This document shows positions 51,280-59,710 of a stretch of 64,000 nt of DNA, piece after piece. Within the stretch, counting starts at the first letter, position 1. Each line of letters starts with the position of its first letter. The notes under the pieces were generated by a model. That model did not search any database. It was not told the origin of the DNA and saw nothing but the letters and a program-made list of their open reading frames with translations. Source of the DNA: Rugamonas sp. (lineage in GTDB: Bacteria; Pseudomonadota; Gammaproteobacteria; Burkholderiales; Burkholderiaceae_D). Made by a program: the position numbers and the translations under genes. The stretch lies in assembly GCF_025354735.1 (NCBI RefSeq), contig NZ_JANXMI010000134.1, positions 1 through 64,000 on the forward strand, written 5' to 3'.

Positions 51280-52302
51280 TCAGGCAGTCTGGCGAGAAAA
51301 CCAACTCGCGAAAACAGCAATAGGATCACGACGTTCAGCTTTGAGCGGGTGATCAATAAAGATCGCCTCGTCCATCAGCTCAGCACGAACATCGCGCTGC
51401 CAAAGGGCGCGTCCAAATGCCGACCGCAATGCATCAAGGGACACGTCATATCGATGCACCATTGAAAGCAAAATATCCAATGGTCGCTGCGTCGTTCGCG
51501 TACTGGCTTGCAGTCGTTCGCAAAGCTCAGCGTAGATCCCGGCGTCTAGTTCTGGGGCTCGATGCATCATCAACAATAAGCTCCTGATATTTTGCAAGAA
51601 CATATCAGGCAGATCGCGGTCTACGATTCGTATTGTGGGAATGCCGGCATCGAGATAGTAGCGCTCTTCAATCGCATGGCGCATTTCAACGGCAGTGCGC
51701 TCTTTCGCTGGCGCGCGTGCAGGCTTATCGGCGAGAATGAGACGGCTGCTAAATTCTTCCTTACTGCCTTTGATGGTCCAGTTCACGCAATACGGACCGG
51801 CCTCGTCGGCAAGGAACAGGAGGAAATCACCGATGAAGGGAAAAGGGACGGGGACTCGGCCCGGCCCGTCTGGGTGGTCGATGTATATCCAGTGGTGGTG
51901 GTTGATCACATCCAGTCGTTCGCAGACATCGATTGTTCCGCGCAGTGGGTGAAGGATCATCCCGGTCGCGCGTTCATGACTTGAAAGTGGATGCGGCCTC
52001 GCCTCGGTTGCGAGCATTCGCTGTTCATGGATTTCAAATAGCGATGGATTGTATAGCGCGACCAGGAGAGCTTTTTGCTCTACCGATGACAGCGCATGGC
52101 AATAGCGCCCGAGCTTGTCAGACCAGACCTGTGCAGGCCGGCTCCTTGCCGGCGCCTCTTCGCGCGTTGCTCGTATCGCTGGGTCGTAGTCGGGGCTGCA
52201 CTTCGGCGGATCTTGACGGCGTAGTACTTCTTTCAGGCGTGACTGGCCGATGTGTTTAGGCTGAGCCATGGATGTTCCTTTCCTGCCGGGCGCAGCCGGC
52301 AC
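51280..52302 (-). CDS. TnsA-like endonuclease
   Basis: FPFIGDFLLFLADEAGPYCVNWTIKGSKEEFSS with EERYYLDAGIPTIRIVDRDLP, first gene of tnsABC order. Confidence 0.85.
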   Translation of the reverse strand: MPAAPGRKGTSMAQPKHIGQSRLKEVLRRQDPPKCSPDYDPAIRATREEAPARSRPAQVWSDKLGRYCHALSSVEQKALLVALYNPSLFEIHEQRMLATEARPHPLSSHERATGMILHPLRGTIDVCERLDVINHHHWIYIDHPDGPGRVPVPFPFIGDFLLFLADEAGPYCVNWTIKGSKEEFSSRLILADKPARAPAKERTAVEMRHAIEERYYLDAGIPTIRIVDRDLPDMFLQNIRSLLLMMHRAPELDAGIYAELCERLQASTRTTQRPLDILLSMVHRYDVSLDALRSAFGRALWQRDVRAELMDEAIFIDHPLKAERRDPIAVFASWFSRQTA

Positions 52303-52331
52303 TCAAACAAAATAAATGGAAAAGGAAGCCC

Positions 52332-52435
52332 TTGACTCAGGTCCATGGGACGAGTACATTGAAGTCGTGAACTGAAATGTGAGGGGCTTCCTCGCTACGC
52401 AACGCCACTGGCTCCTAACCCAGTGGCGTTTTCGT
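52332..52435 (+). ncRNA. Candidate short transcript: promoter (TTGACT-17-TACATT) followed ~70 nt later by strong terminator
   Basis: -35 52332-52337, -10 52355-52360; terminator stem AACGCCACTGG/CCAGTGGCGTT 52401-52430 with TTTTC tail. Confidence 0.45.
52401..52434 (+). terminator. Rho-independent terminator-like hairpin
   Basis: 11-bp perfect stem, 8-nt loop, T-tract. Confidence 0.8.
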
Positions 52436-52500
52436 TTCTGCATGCTCTACATGATCGGCTCCGTAAATTTGATATATCGGGCGAAAAAAATTACTCTGAA

Positions 52501-52788
52501 CTAGGTCGCGCTTCTCCGAGGCCCAACTGCTTGAGCTCTTTGATGGCTCAACCAAGTCGCAACATCTATGGCCAGAGCGAAGCTACCGCGACGATGCTGG
52601 ATTTTGAAAATGGGAACTGGGACTGTTCCTCTGGACAGCGCACGTTGAAATGAAGCAGACGACTGATAACCCAGCTCTTTAGTCAAGGCCGTTGACCCGA
52701 GTACGGAGCCGTATTGGGACTGCAATCTCGCAGAAAGCTCTTCAGCAATTTGCCGCGTATCAGTCAAATCAGCGTCGATGGTATCCAT
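52501..52788 (-). CDS. Small HTH-like/DNA-binding protein of unknown function
   Basis: MDTIDADLTDTRQIAEELSARLQSQYGSVLGSTALTKELGYQSSASFQRALSRGTVPVPIFKIQHRRGSFALAIDVATWL. Confidence 0.6.
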   Translation of the reverse strand: MDTIDADLTDTRQIAEELSARLQSQYGSVLGSTALTKELGYQSSASFQRALSRGTVPVPIFKIQHRRGSFALAIDVATWLSHQRAQAVGPRRSAT

Positions 52789-52888
52789 TGTGTTGCTCCG
52801 TCCGGTGTAGTACTGATGGTACGATTTTGCGAAGCTCGGGACTAGAGGTGAAAGTTGAACGTGAAAAAATTTGCGCGAGTTAACGTAA

Positions 52889-53728
52889 GTGCTTGATACC
52901 ACTACAAAATCATTAGAGGAACTGGGTTTCGCATCGAACATGCGAAAGTCGTTCAGCCCTAGAAAGCGTCATGTTGTAGACATGATCGCTACGATTTGCT
53001 GGTTTCACGCGCTGAGAATTCATCTGGATGCGAGTACCGTCGTAGCAGTGCAGCGTGCGATAGAGCCGGTGGAAATCGGAGATCCGGATGGGGTTTACCG
53101 GCGGTGGAGGGAATACCATAAAGGGAGACACTCGCCGCGCCGCCGTGTAATCGATATGTGCAACGAGGTGTGCCCGCAAGCTGTCGCGGTATATCGATCG
53201 CCGTTGTGGTGTGCCCTACGACTTGATCGGCCAATCGATCAGGTTGCTAAATCCCTCCTCGGAACTACATGTCGCCTTGGCGATGAGTTGATTAAACGAA
53301 TGTGGAATTTTCCTGAAAATTCCAGGCCGCATGTGGATCCACGCTGGATGCGTAAACGAGGTATGGCGATGCTTCGGCAAGGGAATCTAGAAGGGTTAGC
53401 CGTGCTCGTCGTTTGCATGCGACTAGCAGCTTCACAGGGGCTGAGTCGATTGGCAGTGACCTTCTATCGATACGCTGCTCACTGTATGAAGACCTTGGGC
53501 ATTTGGTTTTATGCACTGGGCGTCGCCCAAGGGTTAAGCGAATACTTAGAAGATGATCTGCTTCCAATATGTGGCGATGCGGCGTTTCTGGGAAACTTTA
53601 GCTCTGTGCACTATCTCTCGCAAATTCAATCGATGGGAATCGAGCTAAAACGAGTAGTGGCCGCTAACAATAACAGGCTCACTGCCATTGAAGAGGTCGA
53701 GGTAGTGATAGGTTGGTTGGATTTGTAA
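52889..53728 (+). CDS. Conserved-looking hypothetical protein beside tns module
   Basis: 279-aa ORF, coherent composition, divergent from 52501..52788. Confidence 0.6.
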   Translation: MLDTTTKSLEELGFASNMRKSFSPRKRHVVDMIATICWFHALRIHLDASTVVAVQRAIEPVEIGDPDGVYRRWREYHKGRHSPRRRVIDMCNEVCPQAVAVYRSPLWCALRLDRPIDQVAKSLLGTTCRLGDELIKRMWNFPENSRPHVDPRWMRKRGMAMLRQGNLEGLAVLVVCMRLAASQGLSRLAVTFYRYAAHCMKTLGIWFYALGVAQGLSEYLEDDLLPICGDAAFLGNFSSVHYLSQIQSMGIELKRVVAANNNRLTAIEEVEVVIGWLDL

Positions 53729-53770
53729 CCCCTCAGTCTTTCGTTTGGATACTACTATAAATGTGGGGTA

Positions 53771-53998
53771 TCAAAGCCCGACGACCTCCGTGACTACCTT
53801 TTTATCCTGATCTATAACGGCGATGCGGTTTCCCCTAGCCTTGGCTTCTGACGCAACATGGTAGAGGGCAACAGCTCGCCGCAAAATTTGGCTTTTTGTG
53901 GTCCCGTGGGCAGACGCCAGATTTTCCAGTAGATCATTCGCTTCAGGAGACATATCCAGGCTCACTCGAACAGCTGCCGACCGCTTTTTGGTATTCAT
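53771..53998 (-). CDS. CopG/ribbon-helix-helix protein (orphan antitoxin-like)
   Basis: MNTKKRSAAVRVSLDMSPEANDLLENLASAHGTTKSQILRRAVALYHVASEAK. Confidence 0.85.
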   Translation of the reverse strand: MNTKKRSAAVRVSLDMSPEANDLLENLASAHGTTKSQILRRAVALYHVASEAKARGNRIAVIDQDKKVVTEVVGL

Positions 53999-54009
53999 AA
54001 TCCCCCCAA

Positions 54010-54038
54010 TGTGTAAATTCTACACATATTCTACACAT
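54010..54038. promoter_or_regulatory. Putative RHH operator
   Basis: TGTGTA-AATTC-TACACA inverted repeat and tandem ATTCTACACAT x2 immediately upstream of the CopG start. Confidence 0.6.
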
Positions 54039-54331
54039 CTTTGCATTCTGGTCCACCTCCGCGATATCGCGTAACTCAACGGCATTGGCAGCCAACAACA
54101 CCTTCGTTTCTTCAGATACAGGACCTCATCCGCACCCCTGCTTCAACTTCATCACTCTGGATATTGCGCAACGTGCAAATGATGCCCGCCGCCGCCACGA
54201 TCTATTGAGTATTGCCCTGAATCTCGTGTCAAAAAGCCATCGCCATACCGGCATTTTTTGTAGGGGATATCGTTGCAATCGTATAGAATTCAGTACTTAA
54301 ACACGCCGCACAACGGTATTGAAAGTGACCG

Positions 54332-54529
54332 ATGAAAGTACTGTTTGATACTAAAAAAGTACAAAAAACGGGCCGTATTGCGCTCAGTGAACAACTCCTA
54401 CGCAATGCCGGGTTGCAAGAAGGGGACTCCGTAGACATCTATTTCGACGCATCTTCAAAGCGAATTATTCTGGAGCGGGCTGATGCCTCGACTCAGCCAA
54501 GCCACGAAGGAAAAGGAAAAAAAATATGA
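54332..54529 (+). CDS. AbrB/MazE-like swapped-hairpin DNA-binding protein, first gene of defence operon
   Basis: MKVLFDTKKVQKTGRIALSEQLLRNAGLQEGDSVDIYFDASSKRIILERA; stop overlaps next ATG. Confidence 0.75.
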   Translation: MKVLFDTKKVQKTGRIALSEQLLRNAGLQEGDSVDIYFDASSKRIILERADASTQPSHEGKGKKI

Positions 54530-55431
54530 TCACTGCCAACGAGCGATTCTCTGGCCATGAGTCATTTATTTGCCGATACGGATGGCTGCCGAAGATCTTT
54601 CACGCTATATCGCAAGACCCATTGCTCCTCAAACAAGAAGAGCAGGCAATGCACACGCTTGGAATTGGTCGAAATATGGTCAAGTCATTACAATTTTGGG
54701 CCGAGGCAACCGGAGTGATCACGAGCGCCGGCCCCAAAGGACACATTCCTGGGCCTATCGGAATATGCGTGTTTGGAAAGGACGGTTGGGACCCATACCT
54801 CGAAACCCTTGAGACACTTTGGCTAATGCATTGGCAATTGAGCACAAATGCAGGCCTAGCAGCCTGGGCCGAAGTGTTCGGTGAGGGTAAGCAGGTTCGG
54901 TTCGATAGGCCGCGCTTAGTTGCGGCGTTGGCCCAGCGTGGCGAGAAATCATCGCGTCCGTTGGCAGCTAGCACCCTCGAACAACACGCTTCCATCTTCA
55001 TCCAAACTTATTTTCAGGCAGAGCGCGGTACAGATGACACTTCATGGTGCCCGCTTCAGGATTTGGGATTAATCACAGCAGCAAAGAGCGAAGATAACCG
55101 CATTCTTTATAGCACTGAGGGAAACGCGCCTGTTGGATTGTCGCTCCGTGTATTTGGAATGGCTCTCGTTGATTTCATACTACGGCAGTCCAACGGAACT
55201 TTTTCGGTTGACTTTGGCAGTGTCTTAAAGGGTGCCAACAGCCCCGGTATCGTGTTTCGCATGGACGAGCATCAACTCAGACATTTTATTGACGCTGCAA
55301 TCGCTGGGGCTTTTGAAGGGGCGATGCGGTTCGTCGATACCGCGGACACGCAAAGCGTTATCTTGCTCCCAAAAAAACTAAATTCACAGTATCGCTTGCG
55401 GCTGCAAGAAGAGGCACTAGAACATGCGTAA
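54526..55431 (+). CDS. DUF4007 family protein (SspB-like)
   Basis: ERFSGHESFICRYGWLPKIFHAI... GIGRNMVKSLQFWAEATGVI typical DUF4007 N-terminus. Confidence 0.85.
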   Translation: MITANERFSGHESFICRYGWLPKIFHAISQDPLLLKQEEQAMHTLGIGRNMVKSLQFWAEATGVITSAGPKGHIPGPIGICVFGKDGWDPYLETLETLWLMHWQLSTNAGLAAWAEVFGEGKQVRFDRPRLVAALAQRGEKSSRPLAASTLEQHASIFIQTYFQAERGTDDTSWCPLQDLGLITAAKSEDNRILYSTEGNAPVGLSLRVFGMALVDFILRQSNGTFSVDFGSVLKGANSPGIVFRMDEHQLRHFIDAAIAGAFEGAMRFVDTADTQSVILLPKKLNSQYRLRLQEEALEHA

Positions 55432-58400
55432 CAACATAATCGACTATCTGGCCTTCGCAGGAAGACACACACGCTCTATCTCCCTGGTCCGCGATCTCTA
55501 CGACAACTGCACCATCGACGGCTATCTACTTACCCCTAACAGCGTCGGGGCAATACGTCAGATTGGTGAGGGAATTGCTTTAGGTCGTGCTCAACGAGCG
55601 TGGAAGATTGTTGGTCCTTACGGCAGTGGTAAGTCCGCCTTAGCCATAGTGCTGGCGCAACTCTTCGCTGGACCTAAAGCGCATCCCGCCGCGTTAAAAA
55701 AGTTGTGCGATATTTCAACGCAAACGGCCGAGCTATTTGAGAAATCTGATCGACTCTCGATACCAGTGGTGGGCGCCCGAATTTCATTTGGACTTGCACT
55801 TGCGACTTCGATATTTGAGGCTGCAGAACAACTTAGTAAATTCAAGCTCTTAGCTTCATTCAAGAAGCAGTTTGATTTCGAAAATCGAACCTACAAGGGA
55901 CGACCATTTGCCGCAACAGCTGGTGAGATGGCAGCTACATTTTCGGAGATCGTTGTCATGGCAGGGCAGCAAGGCCTAGTCCTTTTTATTGACGAGGTCG
56001 GAAAATTTGTCGAATACGCTGCGCTCAATCCAGAAGAAGGCGATCTGATTGCGCTTCAACAAGTTGCAGAAGCGTCATGCACAGCAAACGACGATAAATT
56101 AGTCGTCGTTGCAATGCTCCATCAACACTTCGCTAGCTACGCCTCGGGAATTGGACGAGCCCTTAACGACGAATGGCACAAAGTTGCTGCGCGTTTTGAG
56201 GAAGTGCCGTTCGATGAACCGGTTGAAAGGTACGCCCACTTTGCGAGACATGCCCTTGGGACAACGCCAGATGCCTTAAGAGTCAAGAGTTTGGTCGCAG
56301 AGAGCCGCAAAGTTTACGCGCACGCGTTGAAGAGGGGGATCTTGAGGGCCCCATCCGTTAGTGATAAGAAGCTTTTCGAAAATGCAGAGCTTATCTATCC
56401 GCTGCATCCTCTAACACTCTGTTCACTTGCTACGGTTTCAAAACGCTATGGTCAAAGTGAGCGTTCCTTCCATGCCTTCTTAAACGGAAGTGAGCCTAAA
56501 GGATTGCGTGAATTTGCCGAGCACAACACACTTGGGGCTTGGTACCGGGTAGCGGATCTATACAACTTTCTGTCAGAAGGATACGGTCTTCGCTTCCGCG
56601 ACTTGGGGGCTGAGCGTAGATGGGCATTTGCTCAAGCAGTAATTGAGCGCTTGAGCCTTGATGCGCCTTCGACTTTAGTTCTAAAGACTATCGCGGTTTT
56701 GGAGCTATCCCAATCGGGTGTATTCGTCCCAATCACCGCAGAAACGATTTCGTTTGCATTGGGTGAAGATGACCCAAAGGCTGTCGAATTGACGCTAGCG
56801 AGTCTTTTGGAGCAAGGCATTTTAGTCAAGCAGCGCAGCTCGGCAGCGTATGCTATGGCAGTCTCCGAAGCGGTCAATATCGAGGCGTTGTATGAACGGG
56901 CTGCGCGCGCAAGTGAGGGAGACTTAGCAATAAGCGGGATTAGTAAAACACTATCCCAGCGCCACGTGGTTGCGACGCGTCACTATGCCGAAACAGGAAC
57001 TATTCGGACAATGGGTATCCTCGTTGGGACAGCAGATGCATGGCCGCAGCAACCGGCGGGCAAATCTGATGAAGCAAAACCTGACGCGTGGCTCAAGATA
57101 GTCCTGGTCGTAAAGGGGTCAACCTCCGAAACGCTAGCGTTGGCCCGCTTAAACAAAGAGCTTGATCCCCTCAGCGCGATCACCTGCTTACCCGTATCTA
57201 GCGAAGGTCGCGCGGCGTTAGCTGAGCTTGCTATCTGGCAAACCGTTTCGCGCGAGGTCAACAGTAAACGACTCGACCCGTGGACATCTCGTTACGTCGA
57301 CGGTCGGCTGCAGAACGCTAGCGAAACAGTTGAACGTCTAGTGACTTCGGCATTGATGCCTCATTCCGAGCAGCCCGGTCCTTCCTATTGGAATTCTGGT
57401 CAATTGATTCGCGGAAGCGAGCTCATGAATGCGAACCAAGTGGCGTCTTGGCTGTTCAAAAAGGTGTACAGCCGAGCACCGCGTATTGTCAACGAGCTCA
57501 TCAATAAGGAAAAACCAGCGTCGGCGATTGTTCTCGCACGACAACGATTGTTCGATGTGATATTAAGTGGTGAACCCACGCGCAAAATTTGCGGTGACAA
57601 CGAATTTCCGCCGGAGCGCTTGATACAAACCACATTGCTTCGTGATACTGGAATATGGCAAGAAGCCGACGGGCGCTGGGAATTACGAAATCCAAGCGAA
57701 GACGCTCTTGTAGACATTACACCCGTCTGGAACGAAATATGTGTTCAGCTGAGCGCTGAGTCGCCGCGCACTTTTTCCGGTGTCCTGGAAGCGTTAGCTG
57801 CACCGCCATTTGGAGTTAGAGCAGGTCCCGCAGGGATCTGGGTAGTGCTTTACCTTTGGGTAAATCGCGCTCGATGTGCGGTATTCGAGCGAGGAACCCT
57901 TGTTCTTGAGCTTACTGCGGAACACTTGCAGCGGATGTACAAAAGCCCTAACAACTTTACATTACGCGCACTCGAAAACGCGGAAGGAAGCAAGAAGTTA
58001 ATTGATGAATACCGAGTTGCACTTGCGAGCATCGGCTGTTCTGTCGAAAGTAACACAACGTTCCTAGAAGTTGCCCGGACATTGTATCGATGGTTTACAA
58101 GGCTCCCCGATTATACGAAGCAGACTCTGCAACTTGGAAAGGACGCCGCGCTGATCAGATCGATGCTAAACAAGGCCACGGATCCCATTCAACTATTAAC
58201 GCAGACTCTCAGAGAAAGTCATCTAGAGACCAAGTCCAATTTGGAGTTCTCCGAATGGCTAGCGAATGCCCTAACCGATTTGGGAATGGCACATCGTCGT
58301 CTTCAAGACAACGTTGCGAGCGAACTGAGCAAGGGCTTCGGTATTAGCGGTTCCTTAAGTCGGGTAAGAAACCAACTCCAAGCGGAGTGTTCAAAAGAAG

Positions 58401-58858
58401 CGTCACGACTTGCCGATGCGAAACTGCGGAGTTTTATTCTGCGATGTACTGATCTATTGCATACTGATGAAAAATGGTTAGACTCCGTTGGGAGTTTAAT
58501 TGTGCAACGGCCCCTAGATTCGTGGATTGATGACTCCATGAGCAAGTTTCAAGAAGGACTTTCTGACCTTTGTGGCCGATACAAACGCTGGATGCAATTG
58601 GTCATGCATCGAGGAGAAGCTCCGCGTGCTGCCGACAGATTTGTCGGTCTCACTTTCACAATGTCCGGTGGAGAAGAAGCATCAGTTTTCGTAACAACGA
58701 ATGACACATCTAAATCGATTTCAAAGGATCTGCTTTCGCTGGTCCTAGCCTCATCCAAAGGCGATCCCGAGTTGGCAGCCGCTGCCTTGGCGCAGGCTCT
58801 GGTTGATTTGCAGGGTGACGCGCATGGCGTAATCATGAAAGAGGTGGAAAATGGCTGA
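55424..58858 (+). CDS. Large P-loop ATPase (SspC/BrxC-like)
   Basis: RAWKIVGPYGSGKSALAIVLAQLF (Walker A), GLVLFIDEVGKFVEYA (Walker B); between DUF4007 and PAPS-reductase genes. Confidence 0.8.
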   Translation: MRNNIIDYLAFAGRHTRSISLVRDLYDNCTIDGYLLTPNSVGAIRQIGEGIALGRAQRAWKIVGPYGSGKSALAIVLAQLFAGPKAHPAALKKLCDISTQTAELFEKSDRLSIPVVGARISFGLALATSIFEAAEQLSKFKLLASFKKQFDFENRTYKGRPFAATAGEMAATFSEIVVMAGQQGLVLFIDEVGKFVEYAALNPEEGDLIALQQVAEASCTANDDKLVVVAMLHQHFASYASGIGRALNDEWHKVAARFEEVPFDEPVERYAHFARHALGTTPDALRVKSLVAESRKVYAHALKRGILRAPSVSDKKLFENAELIYPLHPLTLCSLATVSKRYGQSERSFHAFLNGSEPKGLREFAEHNTLGAWYRVADLYNFLSEGYGLRFRDLGAERRWAFAQAVIERLSLDAPSTLVLKTIAVLELSQSGVFVPITAETISFALGEDDPKAVELTLASLLEQGILVKQRSSAAYAMAVSEAVNIEALYERAARASEGDLAISGISKTLSQRHVVATRHYAETGTIRTMGILVGTADAWPQQPAGKSDEAKPDAWLKIVLVVKGSTSETLALARLNKELDPLSAITCLPVSSEGRAALAELAIWQTVSREVNSKRLDPWTSRYVDGRLQNASETVERLVTSALMPHSEQPGPSYWNSGQLIRGSELMNANQVASWLFKKVYSRAPRIVNELINKEKPASAIVLARQRLFDVILSGEPTRKICGDNEFPPERLIQTTLLRDTGIWQEADGRWELRNPSEDALVDITPVWNEICVQLSAESPRTFSGVLEALAAPPFGVRAGPAGIWVVLYLWVNRARCAVFERGTLVLELTAEHLQRMYKSPNNFTLRALENAEGSKKLIDEYRVALASIGCSVESNTTFLEVARTLYRWFTRLPDYTKQTLQLGKDAALIRSMLNKATDPIQLLTQTLRESHLETKSNLEFSEWLANALTDLGMAHRRLQDNVASELSKGFGISGSLSRVRNQLQAECSKEASRLADAKLRSFILRCTDLLHTDEKWLDSVGSLIVQRPLDSWIDDSMSKFQEGLSDLCGRYKRWMQLVMHRGEAPRAADRFVGLTFTMSGGEEASVFVTTNDTSKSISKDLLSLVLASSKGDPELAAAALAQALVDLQGDAHGVIMKEVENG

Positions 58859-59678
58859 GCAAAAACGCGTTAGACACATTTTGAGTCTCTCTGGCGGCAA
58901 GGACAGTGCCGCGCTGGCGATCTACATGCGCGATCGCGTCCCGGAAATGGAATATATCTTTAGCGATACCCAGAAAGAACTGCCAGAGACCTACGAATAT
59001 TTGGAGCGTATTTCCAGCTTCTTGGGGAAAGAAGTAGTTAGACTAAATGCGGATGTGGGCTTCGACCATTGGTACGAAATGTATGGTGGAATGATTCCCT
59101 CTAACCATCGCCGGTGGTGTACTCGTGCATTGAAATTGAAGCCCTTTGAGCAATACTGTGGCGACCAAGAGGTCATCAATTATGTCGGTCTTCGTGCCGA
59201 GGAGAATCGTAGTGGCTACATAAGTCACAAGCCTAACATCACTGCAGTTTATCCTTTTAAAGAAGATGGCCTCGTTCTTCGGGACATTGAAGAGATTCTC
59301 AGAACGTCCGGCGTGGGCATGCCTCCATACACTCAATGGGGCCGCACTCGTTCAGGATGCTATTTTTGTTTCTACCAGCAGAAGATCGAGTGGGTAAAAC
59401 TCAAGGAAACGCACCCTGATCTCTACGATAAGGCAAAAGCATATGAAAAGCCTTATGAGAAAACTGGCAATTTCTTCACTTGGAGCCAAGGCGAGAGTCT
59501 TGAGGAACTTGAACAGCCAGCTAGGATGGATCAAATTCGCCGCGAACACGTAATTCGGATAGTACGACAAAAGGATCGGAAGGAGAATGCAACTCTTGCT
59601 GAGGTGTTTTCTGAAGCTGACAGAGCAGAGGAACCAGAGGATGACGATGAACAAGGCTGCCTGATATGTCAACTGTAG
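58851..59678 (+). CDS. Phosphoadenosine phosphosulfate reductase family protein (DndC/SspD-like)
   Basis: ILSLSGGKDSAALAIYMRDRVPEMEYIFSDTQKELPETYEYL PP-loop; C-terminal cysteines CYFCFYQQK. Confidence 0.9.
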   Translation: MAEQKRVRHILSLSGGKDSAALAIYMRDRVPEMEYIFSDTQKELPETYEYLERISSFLGKEVVRLNADVGFDHWYEMYGGMIPSNHRRWCTRALKLKPFEQYCGDQEVINYVGLRAEENRSGYISHKPNITAVYPFKEDGLVLRDIEEILRTSGVGMPPYTQWGRTRSGCYFCFYQQKIEWVKLKETHPDLYDKAKAYEKPYEKTGNFFTWSQGESLEELEQPARMDQIRREHVIRIVRQKDRKENATLAEVFSEADRAEEPEDDDEQGCLICQL

Positions 59679-59710
59679 ACGTGGTACCTCGCTAATTAGA
59701 ACGGGTTAAT

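Noticed and set aside
52364-52400. GTGAACTG near tnsA resembling the start of type I-F CRISPR repeats
   Set aside because: Only 8 nt match, no second repeat copy, no hairpin of the I-F type and no Cas genes; chance similarity.
52323-54300. Search for a right end of the Tn7-like element with inverted TTGGTCG sites
   Set aside because: No convincing CGACCAAC repeats or matching terminus/TSD seen; boundary left undetermined.
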